Shown here: positions 34,023 to 42,587 of the stretch, one piece after another | How the letters are laid out: every line of letters begins with the position of its first letter | Numbering within the stretch: position 1 is the stretch's first letter | Source: a bacterium | GTDB lineage: Bacteria; Zhuqueibacterota; Zhuqueibacteria; Oleimicrobiales; Geothermoviventaceae | Assembly (NCBI GenBank): GCA_028275345.1 | Contig: JAPWUV010000006.1 | Coordinates: 1-64,000, forward strand | Reading direction: 5' to 3' | Length of the DNA stretch: 64,000 nt | Notes under the pieces: generated by a model | Database searches by the model: none | Told to the model about the DNA's origin: nothing | The model's input: only the letters and a program-made list of their open reading frames with translations | Made by a program: the position numbers and the translations under genes

Positions 34023-34727
34023 ATGCTCGAAGTCCGCTCGCTCAGCAAGATCTACGGTCTCCGCTACGCCTTGAAAGACGTCAGCTTCGTGGCCCAGCCG
34101 GGTCGCGTGCTCGGGATCTTCGGGCCCAACGGGGCGGGGAAAACCACCCTTGTGCGCATCCTCGCGGGGCAGGTGCGCCCCACAGCGGGGACCGTCTCCT
34201 TCTTCGGCCGTCAAGCCTCTGGGGACGAACCGGAAGTCAGAAGGCACATCGGCGTCGTAGGCCATCACACATTCCTCTACGACGATCTCACGGCTGTCGA
34301 GAACCTCCGATTCTATTGCCGGATGTACGGGCTGCGTTTGGGGGAAAGCGAACTTCTTGCGCGACTGGAGGAAGTGGGTCTGGCCTCTCGAGCGCATGAA
34401 CCGGTACGGTACCTCAGCCGAGGCATGCAGCAGCGCCTGGCGCTGGCCCGAGCTACTTTGCATAATCCGGAGATCCTGCTTCTCGACGAGCCTTACACCG
34501 GACTGGATCAGTCGGCCGTAGCCCTGCTGGATTCGCTCCTTGCGCGCGAAAGACTCCGGGGACACTCCACTCTGCTGGTCACTCACGACGTGGAGCACGG
34601 GTTGCAACTGGCGGATGACGTGCTCGTTCTCGTCCAGGGGAGAATCACGGCAAGCGGTCCGGCGCAGCAATTCTCCGCCGATTCGGTAACCTCCTTTTAC
34701 CAGAGCCAAGGAGAAGAAGCTCGGTGA
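34023..34727 (+). CDS. ccmA: Heme-exporter ATPase CcmA
   Basis: 234 residues. GPNGAGKTTLV (Walker A), YLSRGMQQRLALARATLHNP (signature) and ILLLDEPYTGLDQS (Walker B). It forms with CcmB/CcmC the complex that loads heme onto CcmE and releases holo-CcmE with ATP. Its 3' end overlaps ccmB by GTGA. Confidence 0.9.
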   Translation: MLEVRSLSKIYGLRYALKDVSFVAQPGRVLGIFGPNGAGKTTLVRILAGQVRPTAGTVSFFGRQASGDEPEVRRHIGVVGHHTFLYDDLTAVENLRFYCRMYGLRLGESELLARLEEVGLASRAHEPVRYLSRGMQQRLALARATLHNPEILLLDEPYTGLDQSAVALLDSLLARERLRGHSTLLVTHDVEHGLQLADDVLVLVQGRITASGPAQQFSADSVTSFYQSQGEEAR

Positions 34728-35401
34728 GTTACCTGCGAGGCATCGCGGCCATCTATTGGAAGGACGTCCTGCTCGAATTCCGGACGCGGCAGTCCATCGG
34801 CACCATGCTGGTCTTCTGCTTGACCATCGTGGTGATCTTCAACTTCGTCTTCGAGCCAGGAAGCGAAGCCGTTCGCGAGGTGGCCCCGGGGATCCTGTGG
34901 TCATCCTTCGCCTTCGCTGGGATCCTCGGGATCAACCGATCCTTCTCCTTCGAGATAGACCGGGGCGGACTTCAGGGACTCCTGCTTTGCCCCGTGGAAC
35001 GGAGTACGATCTACTTCGCCAAAGTCCTCGGGAATCTCACCCTCATGCTCTTGGTCGAGCTCGTGACGCTTCCCATTTTCGCCATTCTCTACAATCTTCC
35101 CACGCAGATAAATCTCCCCGGCCTGGCACTGGCGCTGGTTCTCGGCACCCTTGGCTTCGCCGCGGTGGGGAGTCTTCTTTCCGCCCTGAGCGCCAATACA
35201 CGGGCCCGAGAGATCCTCCTTCCTGTGCTCCTGTTCCCGGTCTCGGTGCCTGTCCTCATCGCCATGGTGAAAAGTACGGGCCCGCTGCTGGCGGGCCGGC
35301 CGTTCGGCGAGGTGGCCGGCTGGCTCCGGCTTCTGCTGGGCTTTGATCTGCTGTTCCTGGCAATCTCGTCCATTATGTTCCCGTACGTCGTGGAGGAGTA
35401 G
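34724..35401 (+). CDS. ccmB: Heme-exporter membrane protein CcmB
   Basis: 225 residues from GTG 34724 (GTGA overlap with ccmA). Six predicted transmembrane helices, including MLVFCLTIVVIFNFVF, SSFAFAGILGINRSFSFEID (a conserved CcmB loop) and GLLLCPVERSTIYFAKVLGN. It is the membrane partner of CcmA. The next gene starts immediately. Confidence 0.88.
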   Translation: MSYLRGIAAIYWKDVLLEFRTRQSIGTMLVFCLTIVVIFNFVFEPGSEAVREVAPGILWSSFAFAGILGINRSFSFEIDRGGLQGLLLCPVERSTIYFAKVLGNLTLMLLVELVTLPIFAILYNLPTQINLPGLALALVLGTLGFAAVGSLLSALSANTRAREILLPVLLFPVSVPVLIAMVKSTGPLLAGRPFGEVAGWLRLLLGFDLLFLAISSIMFPYVVEE

Positions 35402-36100
35402 ATGAGAAACGCGGAGGCTCGTACCCGGATTTTCGATGGCGCCCTCTGGGCCGTCACCAGCCTGGCAATCGCTGCAGCGCTGTACGCCGTGTTCCTGTAC
35501 GCCCCCACGGAGCGCACGATGGGGGATGTCCAACGTATCTTCTATTTCCACGTCGCTTCTGCCTGGGTGGCGTTCTTGGCATTCTTCGTCGTCTTCTTGG
35601 CGAGCGTGCTTTACCTTGCGACGCGGAATCTCCAACACGATCTGATCGCCGCGAGCTCCGCGGAGATCGGCGTCCTTTTCACGACCCTGGTCCTGATCAC
35701 CGGGCCTCTCTGGGCCAAACCGGTTTGGAACACCTATTGGACCTGGGATCCTCGCCTCACAACTACGCTGGTCCTGTGGCTCATTTACATCGCCTATCTG
35801 ATGCTTCGCGCGTTCGCCGGCGAGGAGGAGAAGACCGCCCGTTTCGCGGCGGTATTCGGGATCATCGGCTTCCTCGATGTGCCCATCGTTTACTTCTCGA
35901 TTCGTCTGTGGCGCACCCTCCACCCCAAGCCGGTGATCGGGGGCTCGGAGGGTAGCGGCCTTCATCCGACGATGCTCATCACACTGCTGGTGAGCCTGAT
36001 CGCGTTCGCCCTGCTGTACGCAACCCTGCTGCGACTCAGGGTAAGACTGGAAAGGGCTCGTCGCGAAGTCCGCCGCGCGCGGCTCGCGCTGAACGCCTGA
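35402..36100 (+). CDS. ccmC: Heme-handling protein CcmC
   Basis: 232 residues; ATG directly follows the ccmB stop. Six hydrophobic helices; the periplasmic WWD motif reads KPVWNTYWTWDPRLTTTL, flanked by conserved histidines (IFYFHVASAW and SGLHPTMLITLL). CcmC presents heme to CcmE. Confidence 0.92.
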   Translation: MRNAEARTRIFDGALWAVTSLAIAAALYAVFLYAPTERTMGDVQRIFYFHVASAWVAFLAFFVVFLASVLYLATRNLQHDLIAASSAEIGVLFTTLVLITGPLWAKPVWNTYWTWDPRLTTTLVLWLIYIAYLMLRAFAGEEEKTARFAAVFGIIGFLDVPIVYFSIRLWRTLHPKPVIGGSEGSGLHPTMLITLLVSLIAFALLYATLLRLRVRLERARREVRRARLALNA

Positions 36101-36138
36101 ACTCCGCAGCCCTTGACCGTTCACCCGGAGAGCGAACC

Positions 36139-36282
36139 ATGAGCAAACTCGGCTTCCTGTTCACTGCCTATCTGCTGATCTGGATCGTCCTGGCTGGTTA
36201 CTTGCTCTCGCTGTTCACGCGTCAGCGCCGGATCGACCGCGAGCTGCTCAATCTACAGGAGCAGCTGAAGCGCCGCTCCTGA
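36139..36282 (+). CDS. ccmD: CcmD-like small membrane protein
   Basis: A 47-residue protein starting at ATG 36139 with GGAG eight bases upstream. It has one transmembrane helix (LFTAYLLIWIVLAGYLLSLF) and then a basic amphipathic tail (RQRRIDRELLNLQEQLKRR), exactly the CcmD layout. It comes 38 bases after ccmC. CcmD helps release holo-CcmE from the CcmABC complex. Confidence 0.85.
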   Translation: MSKLGFLFTAYLLIWIVLAGYLLSLFTRQRRIDRELLNLQEQLKRRS

Positions 36283-36315
36283 CCCGCTGCGGCTGGATGC
36301 GAGGGTGGATAGATA

Positions 36316-36348
36316 GGAGATCGCCGTCGGCCCCGGGGACCGATCTCC
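36316..36348 (+). terminator. Hairpin after the ccm operon
   Basis: GGAGATCG (36316-36323) pairs with CGATCTCC (36341-36348) around a GC-rich loop that can itself pair. No T-run. It lies between the end of ccmD and the symporter gene, so it may end the ccm transcript. Confidence 0.35.
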
Positions 36349-36482
36349 GGGGAGGTTCCCTGAGGTCGTACACCTGCCGGTTCAGCCGCGGAGGCGAAAT
36401 CAGGCTGTGCGAGATCGAGGAAAGTCGGTTCGGGGAATTCACTTAGGCCTGGCAGACGCAGACGGAAACGGAAAAGACCGCC

Positions 36483-37799
36483 ATGTCGAAGCTCCGACGG
36501 CGCATCGATCTTCCCACGCAGATCCTCTTCGGGCTCATCCTGGGCACGGCCGCGGGCATGCTTGCCAATCGCTTCGGATGGGGCTTGTGGGTTCTCCGGT
36601 ACGTCAAGCCTTTCGGAACCGCTTTCGTCCGGCTCATCAGTCTGGTCGTCGTCCCGCTCGTGCTTGCCAGCCTGGTGATCGGGACTGCAAGCCTGGGCGA
36701 TCCCCGGAAGCTGGGACGCGTGGGGGCGAAGACCATCGTCTATTATCTCGTGACGACGGCCTTTTCCGTGGCGCTGGGGCTGGCGCTGGCCAATTGGATT
36801 GAGCCTGGAGCCGGCTTGCCGGAATCCGTGAAGACCCAGCTTCTGGCAAGCTACGGTGGCGAGCTGGGGGGAACTCTAACCCGCGCCGCCGAACGGCCGA
36901 GCCTCGCGGAGACCTTGCTGGAGATCATCCCCACCAATCCGATCCAGAGCCTGGCCCAAGGGGCTATGCTGCAGATCATCTTCTTCGCGATCCTAATGGG
37001 GGTGGCCATTTCCCTTGCGCCGAAGACGCGCACGGGCACGCTCCTAGCCTTTTTTGAAGGCCTGAACGACGTCATGATCCAGATCGTCCACCTCGTCATC
37101 CGCCTGGCTCCCTTCGGCGTCTTCGCCTTGATCACATCGGTCGTCGCCAACTTCGGGTTTCGGGTGCTGGTCTCGCTGCTGAAGTATTCTCTCGTCACGA
37201 TCGTCGGGCTTGCCCTGTTGAATTTCCTCTACCCCCCGCTGGTTCGGATCCTGGCGGGCATGCGGCCCTCGCAGTTCATGCGGGGGATCCGTCCAGCCCA
37301 GCTGATCGCCTTCAGCACGAGCTCGAGCTCGGCCACCCTTCCCGTGACCATCCAGTGCACAGTGGAGAATCTCGGCGTGCCCACGGACATCGCGAGCTTC
37401 GTTCTACCCCTGGGGGCGACGATCAACATGAATGGCACGGCCTTGTACCAAGGCGTATCGGCCCTCTTCATCGCGCAAGTGTACGGCATGAACCTCACGC
37501 TGGGGGATCAGCTCACCATCGTCCTCACCGCGACGCTGGCGGCGATCGGAACCGCGGGAGCTCCGGGAGTGGGAATGCTCATGCTGGTGATCGTCCTCCG
37601 CCAGGTCGGGATTCCCTTGGAAGGCATCGCCCTCATCCTCGGCGTTGAGCGCTTCCTGGACATGTTTCGCACCGTCATCAACATCACCGGCGATGCGTCC
37701 GCGGCGGTGATCGTAGCCGCTTCGGAAGGGGAGCTTCGTCCGGTTCCGAGCACCGATGCTTCGTCCACCGCGCGCCGGGAAGGGGACGAGCAGGAATAG
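36483..37799 (+). CDS. Sodium/proton:dicarboxylate or glutamate symporter (DAACS family)
   Basis: 438 residues. Typical GltPh-type topology: TM1 LPTQILFGLILGTAAGML, then hairpin-1 serine motif IAFSTSSSSATLPVTIQ, NMNGTALYQGV (the NMDGT-equivalent Na-binding motif, here NMNGT), and hairpin-2 GTAGAPGVGML. VERFLDMFRTVINITGDASA is the C-terminal substrate-site helix. These carriers import aspartate, glutamate or C4-dicarboxylates. NMNGT instead of NMDGT occurs in some members and may change ion coupling. Confidence 0.9.
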   Translation: MSKLRRRIDLPTQILFGLILGTAAGMLANRFGWGLWVLRYVKPFGTAFVRLISLVVVPLVLASLVIGTASLGDPRKLGRVGAKTIVYYLVTTAFSVALGLALANWIEPGAGLPESVKTQLLASYGGELGGTLTRAAERPSLAETLLEIIPTNPIQSLAQGAMLQIIFFAILMGVAISLAPKTRTGTLLAFFEGLNDVMIQIVHLVIRLAPFGVFALITSVVANFGFRVLVSLLKYSLVTIVGLALLNFLYPPLVRILAGMRPSQFMRGIRPAQLIAFSTSSSSATLPVTIQCTVENLGVPTDIASFVLPLGATINMNGTALYQGVSALFIAQVYGMNLTLGDQLTIVLTATLAAIGTAGAPGVGMLMLVIVLRQVGIPLEGIALILGVERFLDMFRTVINITGDASAAVIVAASEGELRPVPSTDASSTARREGDEQE

Positions 37800-37996
37800 C
37801 CATCCGCCTCGGGTCGCTTGCCCTCAGAGGGCTGGTGTCGAACCGCCTCCTTCTTCCCGGCTACAAGAGACCCTGACCGCGCGACGGCGGAGACACCGTC
37901 CGGGCGGCAAGCGCAGGTTTCCCGCTACGGCAACGCGCTCTGGCAAATCAAGGAGGGTTCCCTTTCTTGTTTCGGCCAAGCCTTGCGAAGGAGGGA

Positions 37997-39457
37997 TCAG
38001 CGGTTGGGTTCGGCCGTCGAGAGGCTATCGATTCCTGCCTCGAGGATCTCCAGGATTTCTTCCGCGGAACGGCCGTCCTGCGGGTAACCGGCCAGCTTCA
38101 CCGTGATCGGCACTGGCCCCAAAGATTCCGTCAGCCGCTCGAGCATTTCCGCGGCCATCCTTCTCCCGCGAGGGGCGGGGATTCCGGATAGCACGATGAG
38201 CACGCCGCTACGGCCGTACAGCCCCGTCAAGCCGCCGGGGAGAATAGCCAGGATTCGGCGCAGAAGGCCATTCAAGAGCTTCTCGGCTCTCTGCTTGTCC
38301 ATCCGTCGAGAACTGACGGCTGGGTCAAACTCCACGTGGAGGGCGGTGAAGGGCTTTTTGGGGCTCGACTCGGCCAACAGCTGTCGTAGGCGCTCGATCG
38401 TAGCTGCCGGTTCCAAAAGATGCTGGCGGAGATCTGGGTCAAGGAGGGTCGCCAGTTCGCTGGGCAAGGCTAGTCGGGCTTCAGTGGAGAGACCGGAACC
38501 TCCGTTCCCCGGCCGAGGCACCCGATACGTCCAGATCGTCCGTCGCTCCAGTTTCTCCGCGCTGAAGATTCGGCCGCAATGGAGGCAACGGCAGGCGACC
38601 AACGGCTCTGCGAACACCCGGCCGCACTGCACGCACAGGAAACGCGTCCCGATGGACCTCAGGCTCTCCGGCTCCACCCGCTGTCCGCACCGGGGGCAAC
38701 TCCGGTCAGCACCCAGGAACTCGGACCGAGGAGCCACATGCCCGCAGCTCACGTGCCGGTAGAGCTGCTGGGACTGGATGTTGGCCGATTGGCATCCCGG
38801 ACACACCTCGCGGAAATTGAGATGGAAGTGGGCGCAGGCGGGACACAAGTGGATCACATCGTAGAACTCCCGCTCCAAACGTCCCATCGCGGCCAATTCA
38901 TCCAGCAGATCCAGCTCTTCCCCGGCCTTGGCTGGCCGCAGTATTTCCGCCGCCCGGGGCACGCTGTACCCGTAGCGGGAGGCGACGTCAGGCTGAGGGA
39001 CCAGCTCCGTGAGCTCTTCGCGGTCCAGCAATTCCAGCAGGCGATCCACCCCGGAGGAAGGTCCCCGCTCCTCCGCTCGATCATGGAGAACCCGTAGCCA
39101 GTTCCGGATCTTGGCGAGGAGCTCTTCCCGGTCGTAGGGTTTCATGACGTAGTCGATCGCCCCCGCCCGGAGGGCTTCCAGGCGGCTCTCCGGGTCAAAG
39201 TCCTCCGTGAGCACCAGGAAAGGGACGTGGGCGTCCCCAAGGAGTTCCTGAAACCGCCGTAGGCCCAAGCCGGCGCTGGTTCCGGTGAGCCGGGGCTCCA
39301 ACAGGATCAAGTTCGGGCGAAAGGAGGAAAGGAGGGAGGGGAGAGTCCCGAGGTCGTGGCTCGACTCTACGGTGTAGCCCTCCGCCGACAGCAGCTGCCG
39401 AAGGCGAGCGCAAACCGTGCGATCCGGATCAACGATGAGAACACGTCCCGGCCTCAC
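37997..39457 (-). CDS. Response regulator: receiver-TackOD1-like zinc ribbons-degenerate GGDEF
   Basis: 486 residues from GTG 39457, three bases after the histidine-kinase stop. A receiver domain opens the protein (VLIVDPDRT, LILLEPRL, FLVLTEDFD, YVMKPYDREELL). A middle block (about 185-305) with four C-x2-C pairs and LCPACAHFHLNFREVCPGCQ, YRHVSCGHVAPRSEF, CPRCGQ, LCVQCG and CLHCGRIF matches the pattern of TackOD1, an output domain first noted in archaeal response regulators. The C-terminal 110 residues follow a GGDEF fold (KLLNGLLRRILAILPG, YPQDGRSAEEILEILEAGI), but the signature loop reads YGRSGVLIVL rather than RYGGDEF, so cyclase activity is unlikely. Output is probably by protein or nucleic-acid contact. 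Confidence 0.82.
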   Translation of the reverse strand: MRPGRVLIVDPDRTVCARLRQLLSAEGYTVESSHDLGTLPSLLSSFRPNLILLEPRLTGTSAGLGLRRFQELLGDAHVPFLVLTEDFDPESRLEALRAGAIDYVMKPYDREELLAKIRNWLRVLHDRAEERGPSSGVDRLLELLDREELTELVPQPDVASRYGYSVPRAAEILRPAKAGEELDLLDELAAMGRLEREFYDVIHLCPACAHFHLNFREVCPGCQSANIQSQQLYRHVSCGHVAPRSEFLGADRSCPRCGQRVEPESLRSIGTRFLCVQCGRVFAEPLVACRCLHCGRIFSAEKLERRTIWTYRVPRPGNGGSGLSTEARLALPSELATLLDPDLRQHLLEPAATIERLRQLLAESSPKKPFTALHVEFDPAVSSRRMDKQRAEKLLNGLLRRILAILPGGLTGLYGRSGVLIVLSGIPAPRGRRMAAEMLERLTESLGPVPITVKLAGYPQDGRSAEEILEILEAGIDSLSTAEPNR

Positions 39458-39460
39458 CGA

Positions 39461-40630
39461 TTACCTCTCGCTCCGCAACGCGCTGTATTGCTCCAGCCGG
39501 GATGGCGCGGAGGAGTTCAACCCGGCCCGATCCTCCACCAGATGCACGTGATCCTCGAGCGCCTCCGGCTGCCCTTTGGGGAGGGTAAAATGCACCGCGA
39601 AGTACCGCCCGTATTCCGACTCCGCCCAGATCCGACCCCCGTGGCTCTCCACAATGCAGCGGGTGTTGTACAATCCCAAGCCGGAACCGCGTTCTTTGGT
39701 CTCCTTCTTCGGAATATCGACAAACTTCCCGAAGATGCTGCCCAGTTGCTCCGGTCGGACCCCTTCTCCCTCGTTGAAGACCGTGATCCGGTACTGCTCC
39801 CCCTCGTCCCGGACGCTGTAGCGGATGGCCGTGCCTTCGCGACCGTACCGGATCGCATTGGAGAATAGGTTCTGCACCACAATACCCATGAGCTCCGGGT
39901 CTGCCCACAGATCGGGCGTCTCTTCCAGGGAGCCTTCTTCCCGCTCGATTCGCATGCGCCGTCCGCGAAGTTGCTCCTCCAGCTCGTTTACCAGCGGACG
40001 GATCACGTCAGACTCCAGGTTCACAGGGCTGCGATGGAGGGGCATCCGGCCGTTCTCGATCTTGGCCAGATCCAGGTAGTTCCGGGTCATCTCGATGAGC
40101 TTCCGCGAGACCCTGGCGATGATCTGCACAGCCTCGCGCTGTTCCTTGGTGAGATCGCCGAGGATCCCTTCGTCGAGGAGCTCCGCAAAACCCAAAATGG
40201 AAACCAGCGGGCTTCGTAGCTCGTGGGAAACGAACCCCAGCATGTTCAAGTACTGAGCATTCAGCCGGCGCAGCTCTTCATTTGCCTGGGTCAGCTCGTC
40301 GGTTTTGGCTTGGAGCTCACGGTAGGCCTCCTCCAGCTGCTTGTAGACCCTCGCGTTCTCATGCAAGAGGACAGCTTGCGTGGAGAACATCAGTAGGGAG
40401 CGGAGCTTCTCGCGCTGAGGCAGGCCGCCTTTTCCCTCGTGAAGCGAAAGGACGTCTTCGCCCGGGATCTCCTCGAAGCGGCTGATATACTCATCCAGGA
40501 CTCGGTCAACGAATTGTTCCGGCGAGACCGCCTTCGGGATCAGATCCAAGCTCACGTTGAAATTGCGGCAAAGTTCCTCCAGCCGGATTCGTAGCTCTTC
40601 TGCGGGGTCGACCTCATTGGGACGCGACAT
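39461..40630 (-). CDS. Sensor histidine kinase (soluble)
   Basis: 389 residues. No transmembrane helix. An N-terminal region of about 100 residues and a coiled-coil linker (YRELQAKTDELTQANEELRR) lead to the H-box FVSHELRSPLVSILGFAE, the N-box NLFSNAIRYGREG and G-boxes GSGLGLYNT. It sits directly upstream of the unusual response regulator (3-base gap), so they form one phospho-relay. The last 40 residues are an acidic tail of unknown role. Confidence 0.9.
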   Translation of the reverse strand: MSRPNEVDPAEELRIRLEELCRNFNVSLDLIPKAVSPEQFVDRVLDEYISRFEEIPGEDVLSLHEGKGGLPQREKLRSLLMFSTQAVLLHENARVYKQLEEAYRELQAKTDELTQANEELRRLNAQYLNMLGFVSHELRSPLVSILGFAELLDEGILGDLTKEQREAVQIIARVSRKLIEMTRNYLDLAKIENGRMPLHRSPVNLESDVIRPLVNELEEQLRGRRMRIEREEGSLEETPDLWADPELMGIVVQNLFSNAIRYGREGTAIRYSVRDEGEQYRITVFNEGEGVRPEQLGSIFGKFVDIPKKETKERGSGLGLYNTRCIVESHGGRIWAESEYGRYFAVHFTLPKGQPEALEDHVHLVEDRAGLNSSAPSRLEQYSALRSER

Positions 40631-40827
40631 TGACTCCCTCTGCGGCTCTTCCGCTGCCGTTGAACCAAGTCTTTGCTCTGGGGTCGCAGTGGTGGAAAGC
40701 CCGGCAAACCGGCTACGCTTTCCCTCCGGGAGTGTGCCCGGCCGCCGCTTCCATTTTCGGAAGCTTCGGGCATTTCCTTAGTGGTGGGCAAGAACAACCC
40801 CCTAAGCCGCCCCCGAGTTCGACCGGA

Positions 40828-41175
40828 TCAATCGGGGCCTTGGCCTCCGTTGCGAACCTCTCTGCACCTGGCAAAACGCCACAGAACTACCCCCAGAGCT
40901 GCCCCTACCACGGCCAGGAACGGCAGAACTGACCTCTGGTAGTTCTGCGCCACGAGGTTTAGGCCTTCCAGCTCCGCCGCTAGCGCCTTCTCGCGGGCCT
41001 CCAAGGCCACGAGGTCCGTCTGGAGTTCCTGCTCCCGAATGCGCAGGCTATCGATTTGGCGGGAAAGGGAGTCGGGCGGCTGCGCCCGCTCCTCCGCAAC
41101 CGCCGCGGGGGGCGCGGCGATCAAGGTCAGGCAGGCCAGACCGACCCCCCAGTGCCAAAGAGAGCTCCGTTTCAG
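40828..41175 (-). CDS. Small secreted/membrane coiled-coil protein with probable CTG start
   Basis: Starting at TTG 41124 the protein would lack a signal peptide. Starting at CTG 41175 it gains LKRSSLWHWGVGLACLTLIA plus an AVA-EE cleavage site, and GGAGG lies seven bases upstream. CTG also overlaps the pyruvate-kinase stop as CTGA, like the ATGA junctions elsewhere in this window. I therefore read 115 residues: signal peptide, helical coil (SRQIDSLRIREQELQTDL, LEAREKALAAELEGLNLV), one transmembrane helix (SVLPFLAVVGAALGVVLWRF) and a short tail. No family is recognised. Confidence 0.6.
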   Translation of the reverse strand: MKRSSLWHWGVGLACLTLIAAPPAAVAEERAQPPDSLSRQIDSLRIREQELQTDLVALEAREKALAAELEGLNLVAQNYQRSVLPFLAVVGAALGVVLWRFARCREVRNGGQGPD

Positions 41176-42587
41176 GGGACTACCTCCGCCCGAATGAGGT
41201 TCGTTCGGCCCGGTACCCCTACGGGGGTCCCTGCCGTGACGATCACGCGATCACCCGGCTTGACCAGACCGGCGTCTCGGGCAAGTCGGATGCAGCGGGA
41301 GACCATCTCATCGGTGTCCCGGAACTCGGTTGTGAGGAGGGGAACCACTCCCCAGACGAGGCAAAGAGACCGGTAGGTGGTCTCTCGGCTCGTGACGGCG
41401 ATTTGAAGTGCCCTTGGTCGACACCTGGCGACCAGGCGCGCCGTGCTCCCGGACTCCGTTGGGGTGAGGATCGCCGCAGCTCCCAGATCGCGAGCCATCA
41501 GGTTGGCGGCCCGACCCACGGCCCCCGCTACGGTCGTCTTCGCCTGCGCTTCCCCTTCGGGCCCGAGCTGCCAGTAGGGATACACCTCCTCTGCAGCCCG
41601 AATGAGGAGATCCATCACGCGCACGGATTCCACCGGGAACTGGCCCACGGCCGTCTCCTCCGAAAGCATGACGGCGTCCGAGCCGTCCAGGACGGCGTTG
41701 ACCACATCGGCCGCTTCCGCCCGCGTAGGTCGTGGGTTCTCCACCATGGACCGCAGCATCTGGGTGGCTGTGACCACTGGTACCCCAAGTCGGTTGCAAC
41801 GCCGGATGATCTCCTTCTGCACCAGCGGCACACGCTCCAGAGCCGTCTCCACAGCCAGATCGCCCCGCGCCACGATCGCCCCATCGGCCACCGCCAAGAT
41901 TTCCTCCAGTCGGTCGATCGCCTCCTGCCGTTCGATCTTCGCAATGACCGGCAGGTCTTTCCCGCGGCGATGGAGGAAATCCTTGACCTCGAGGACGTCC
42001 TCTGGAGCCCGAACAAAGGACAGGGCGATCAAATCCACCCCGATCTTCAGACCGAACTCCAGGTCACTCCAATCCTTGTCCGTCATGGACCGGAGGCGCA
42101 GCCGGCCGCCCGGGAAGTTGATGCCCTTGCGGGAAGTGATCTGTCCCCCCACGACCACTTTGCAACGCGCTCCCGTCTCGGTGACGGCAATGACCCGAAG
42201 CTCCACCTGGCCGTCGCCCAGGAGAACCCGATCTCCCGACTCCAAGTCTTCGAGCAAATGCGGATAGTCTACGAACAGCACCTGCTTGTTTCCGGTGGCC
42301 TGGCCGGGGCGCAATTCGAGTTCGTCACCTGAATGAAGCTCAACCCCCTCCTCCTCGATCCGACCGATCCGAATCTTCGGCCCGGAGAGGTCCTGGAGGA
42401 TGGCCAAAGGTCGCCCGAGCTCTGCGGAAAGTCGCCGGATCCGCCCGGCCCGGGCGGCGTGCTGCTCGAGCGTGCTGTGAGAGAAGTTCAAGCGCGCCAC
42501 GTCCATCCCGGCAAGGATGAGCTCCCGAAGAATGGATTCCTCCTCAGTGGCGGGACCGATCGTGCACACAATCTTTGTCCGCCTCAT
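41172..42587 (-). CDS. pyk: Pyruvate kinase
   Basis: 471 residues. MRRTKIVCTIGPATEEES, LNFSHSTLEQH, LQDLSGPKIR, SFVRAPEDV, VIAKIERQEAI (catalytic Lys region), GAIVARGDLAVE, ATQMLRSMVENPRPTRAE and DAVMLSEETAVGQFPVESV are the standard pyruvate-kinase signatures; the C-terminal allosteric domain is present. It makes pyruvate and ATP from PEP. Its first 44 bases overlap the 3' end of the glycerate 2-kinase gene in another frame, so the two are tightly linked: glycerate to 2-phosphoglycerate, then toward PEP and pyruvate. Confidence 0.95.
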   Translation of the reverse strand: MRRTKIVCTIGPATEEESILRELILAGMDVARLNFSHSTLEQHAARAGRIRRLSAELGRPLAILQDLSGPKIRIGRIEEEGVELHSGDELELRPGQATGNKQVLFVDYPHLLEDLESGDRVLLGDGQVELRVIAVTETGARCKVVVGGQITSRKGINFPGGRLRLRSMTDKDWSDLEFGLKIGVDLIALSFVRAPEDVLEVKDFLHRRGKDLPVIAKIERQEAIDRLEEILAVADGAIVARGDLAVETALERVPLVQKEIIRRCNRLGVPVVTATQMLRSMVENPRPTRAEAADVVNAVLDGSDAVMLSEETAVGQFPVESVRVMDLLIRAAEEVYPYWQLGPEGEAQAKTTVAGAVGRAANLMARDLGAAAILTPTESGSTARLVARCRPRALQIAVTSRETTYRSLCLVWGVVPLLTTEFRDTDEMVSRCIRLARDAGLVKPGDRVIVTAGTPVGVPGRTNLIRAEVVP

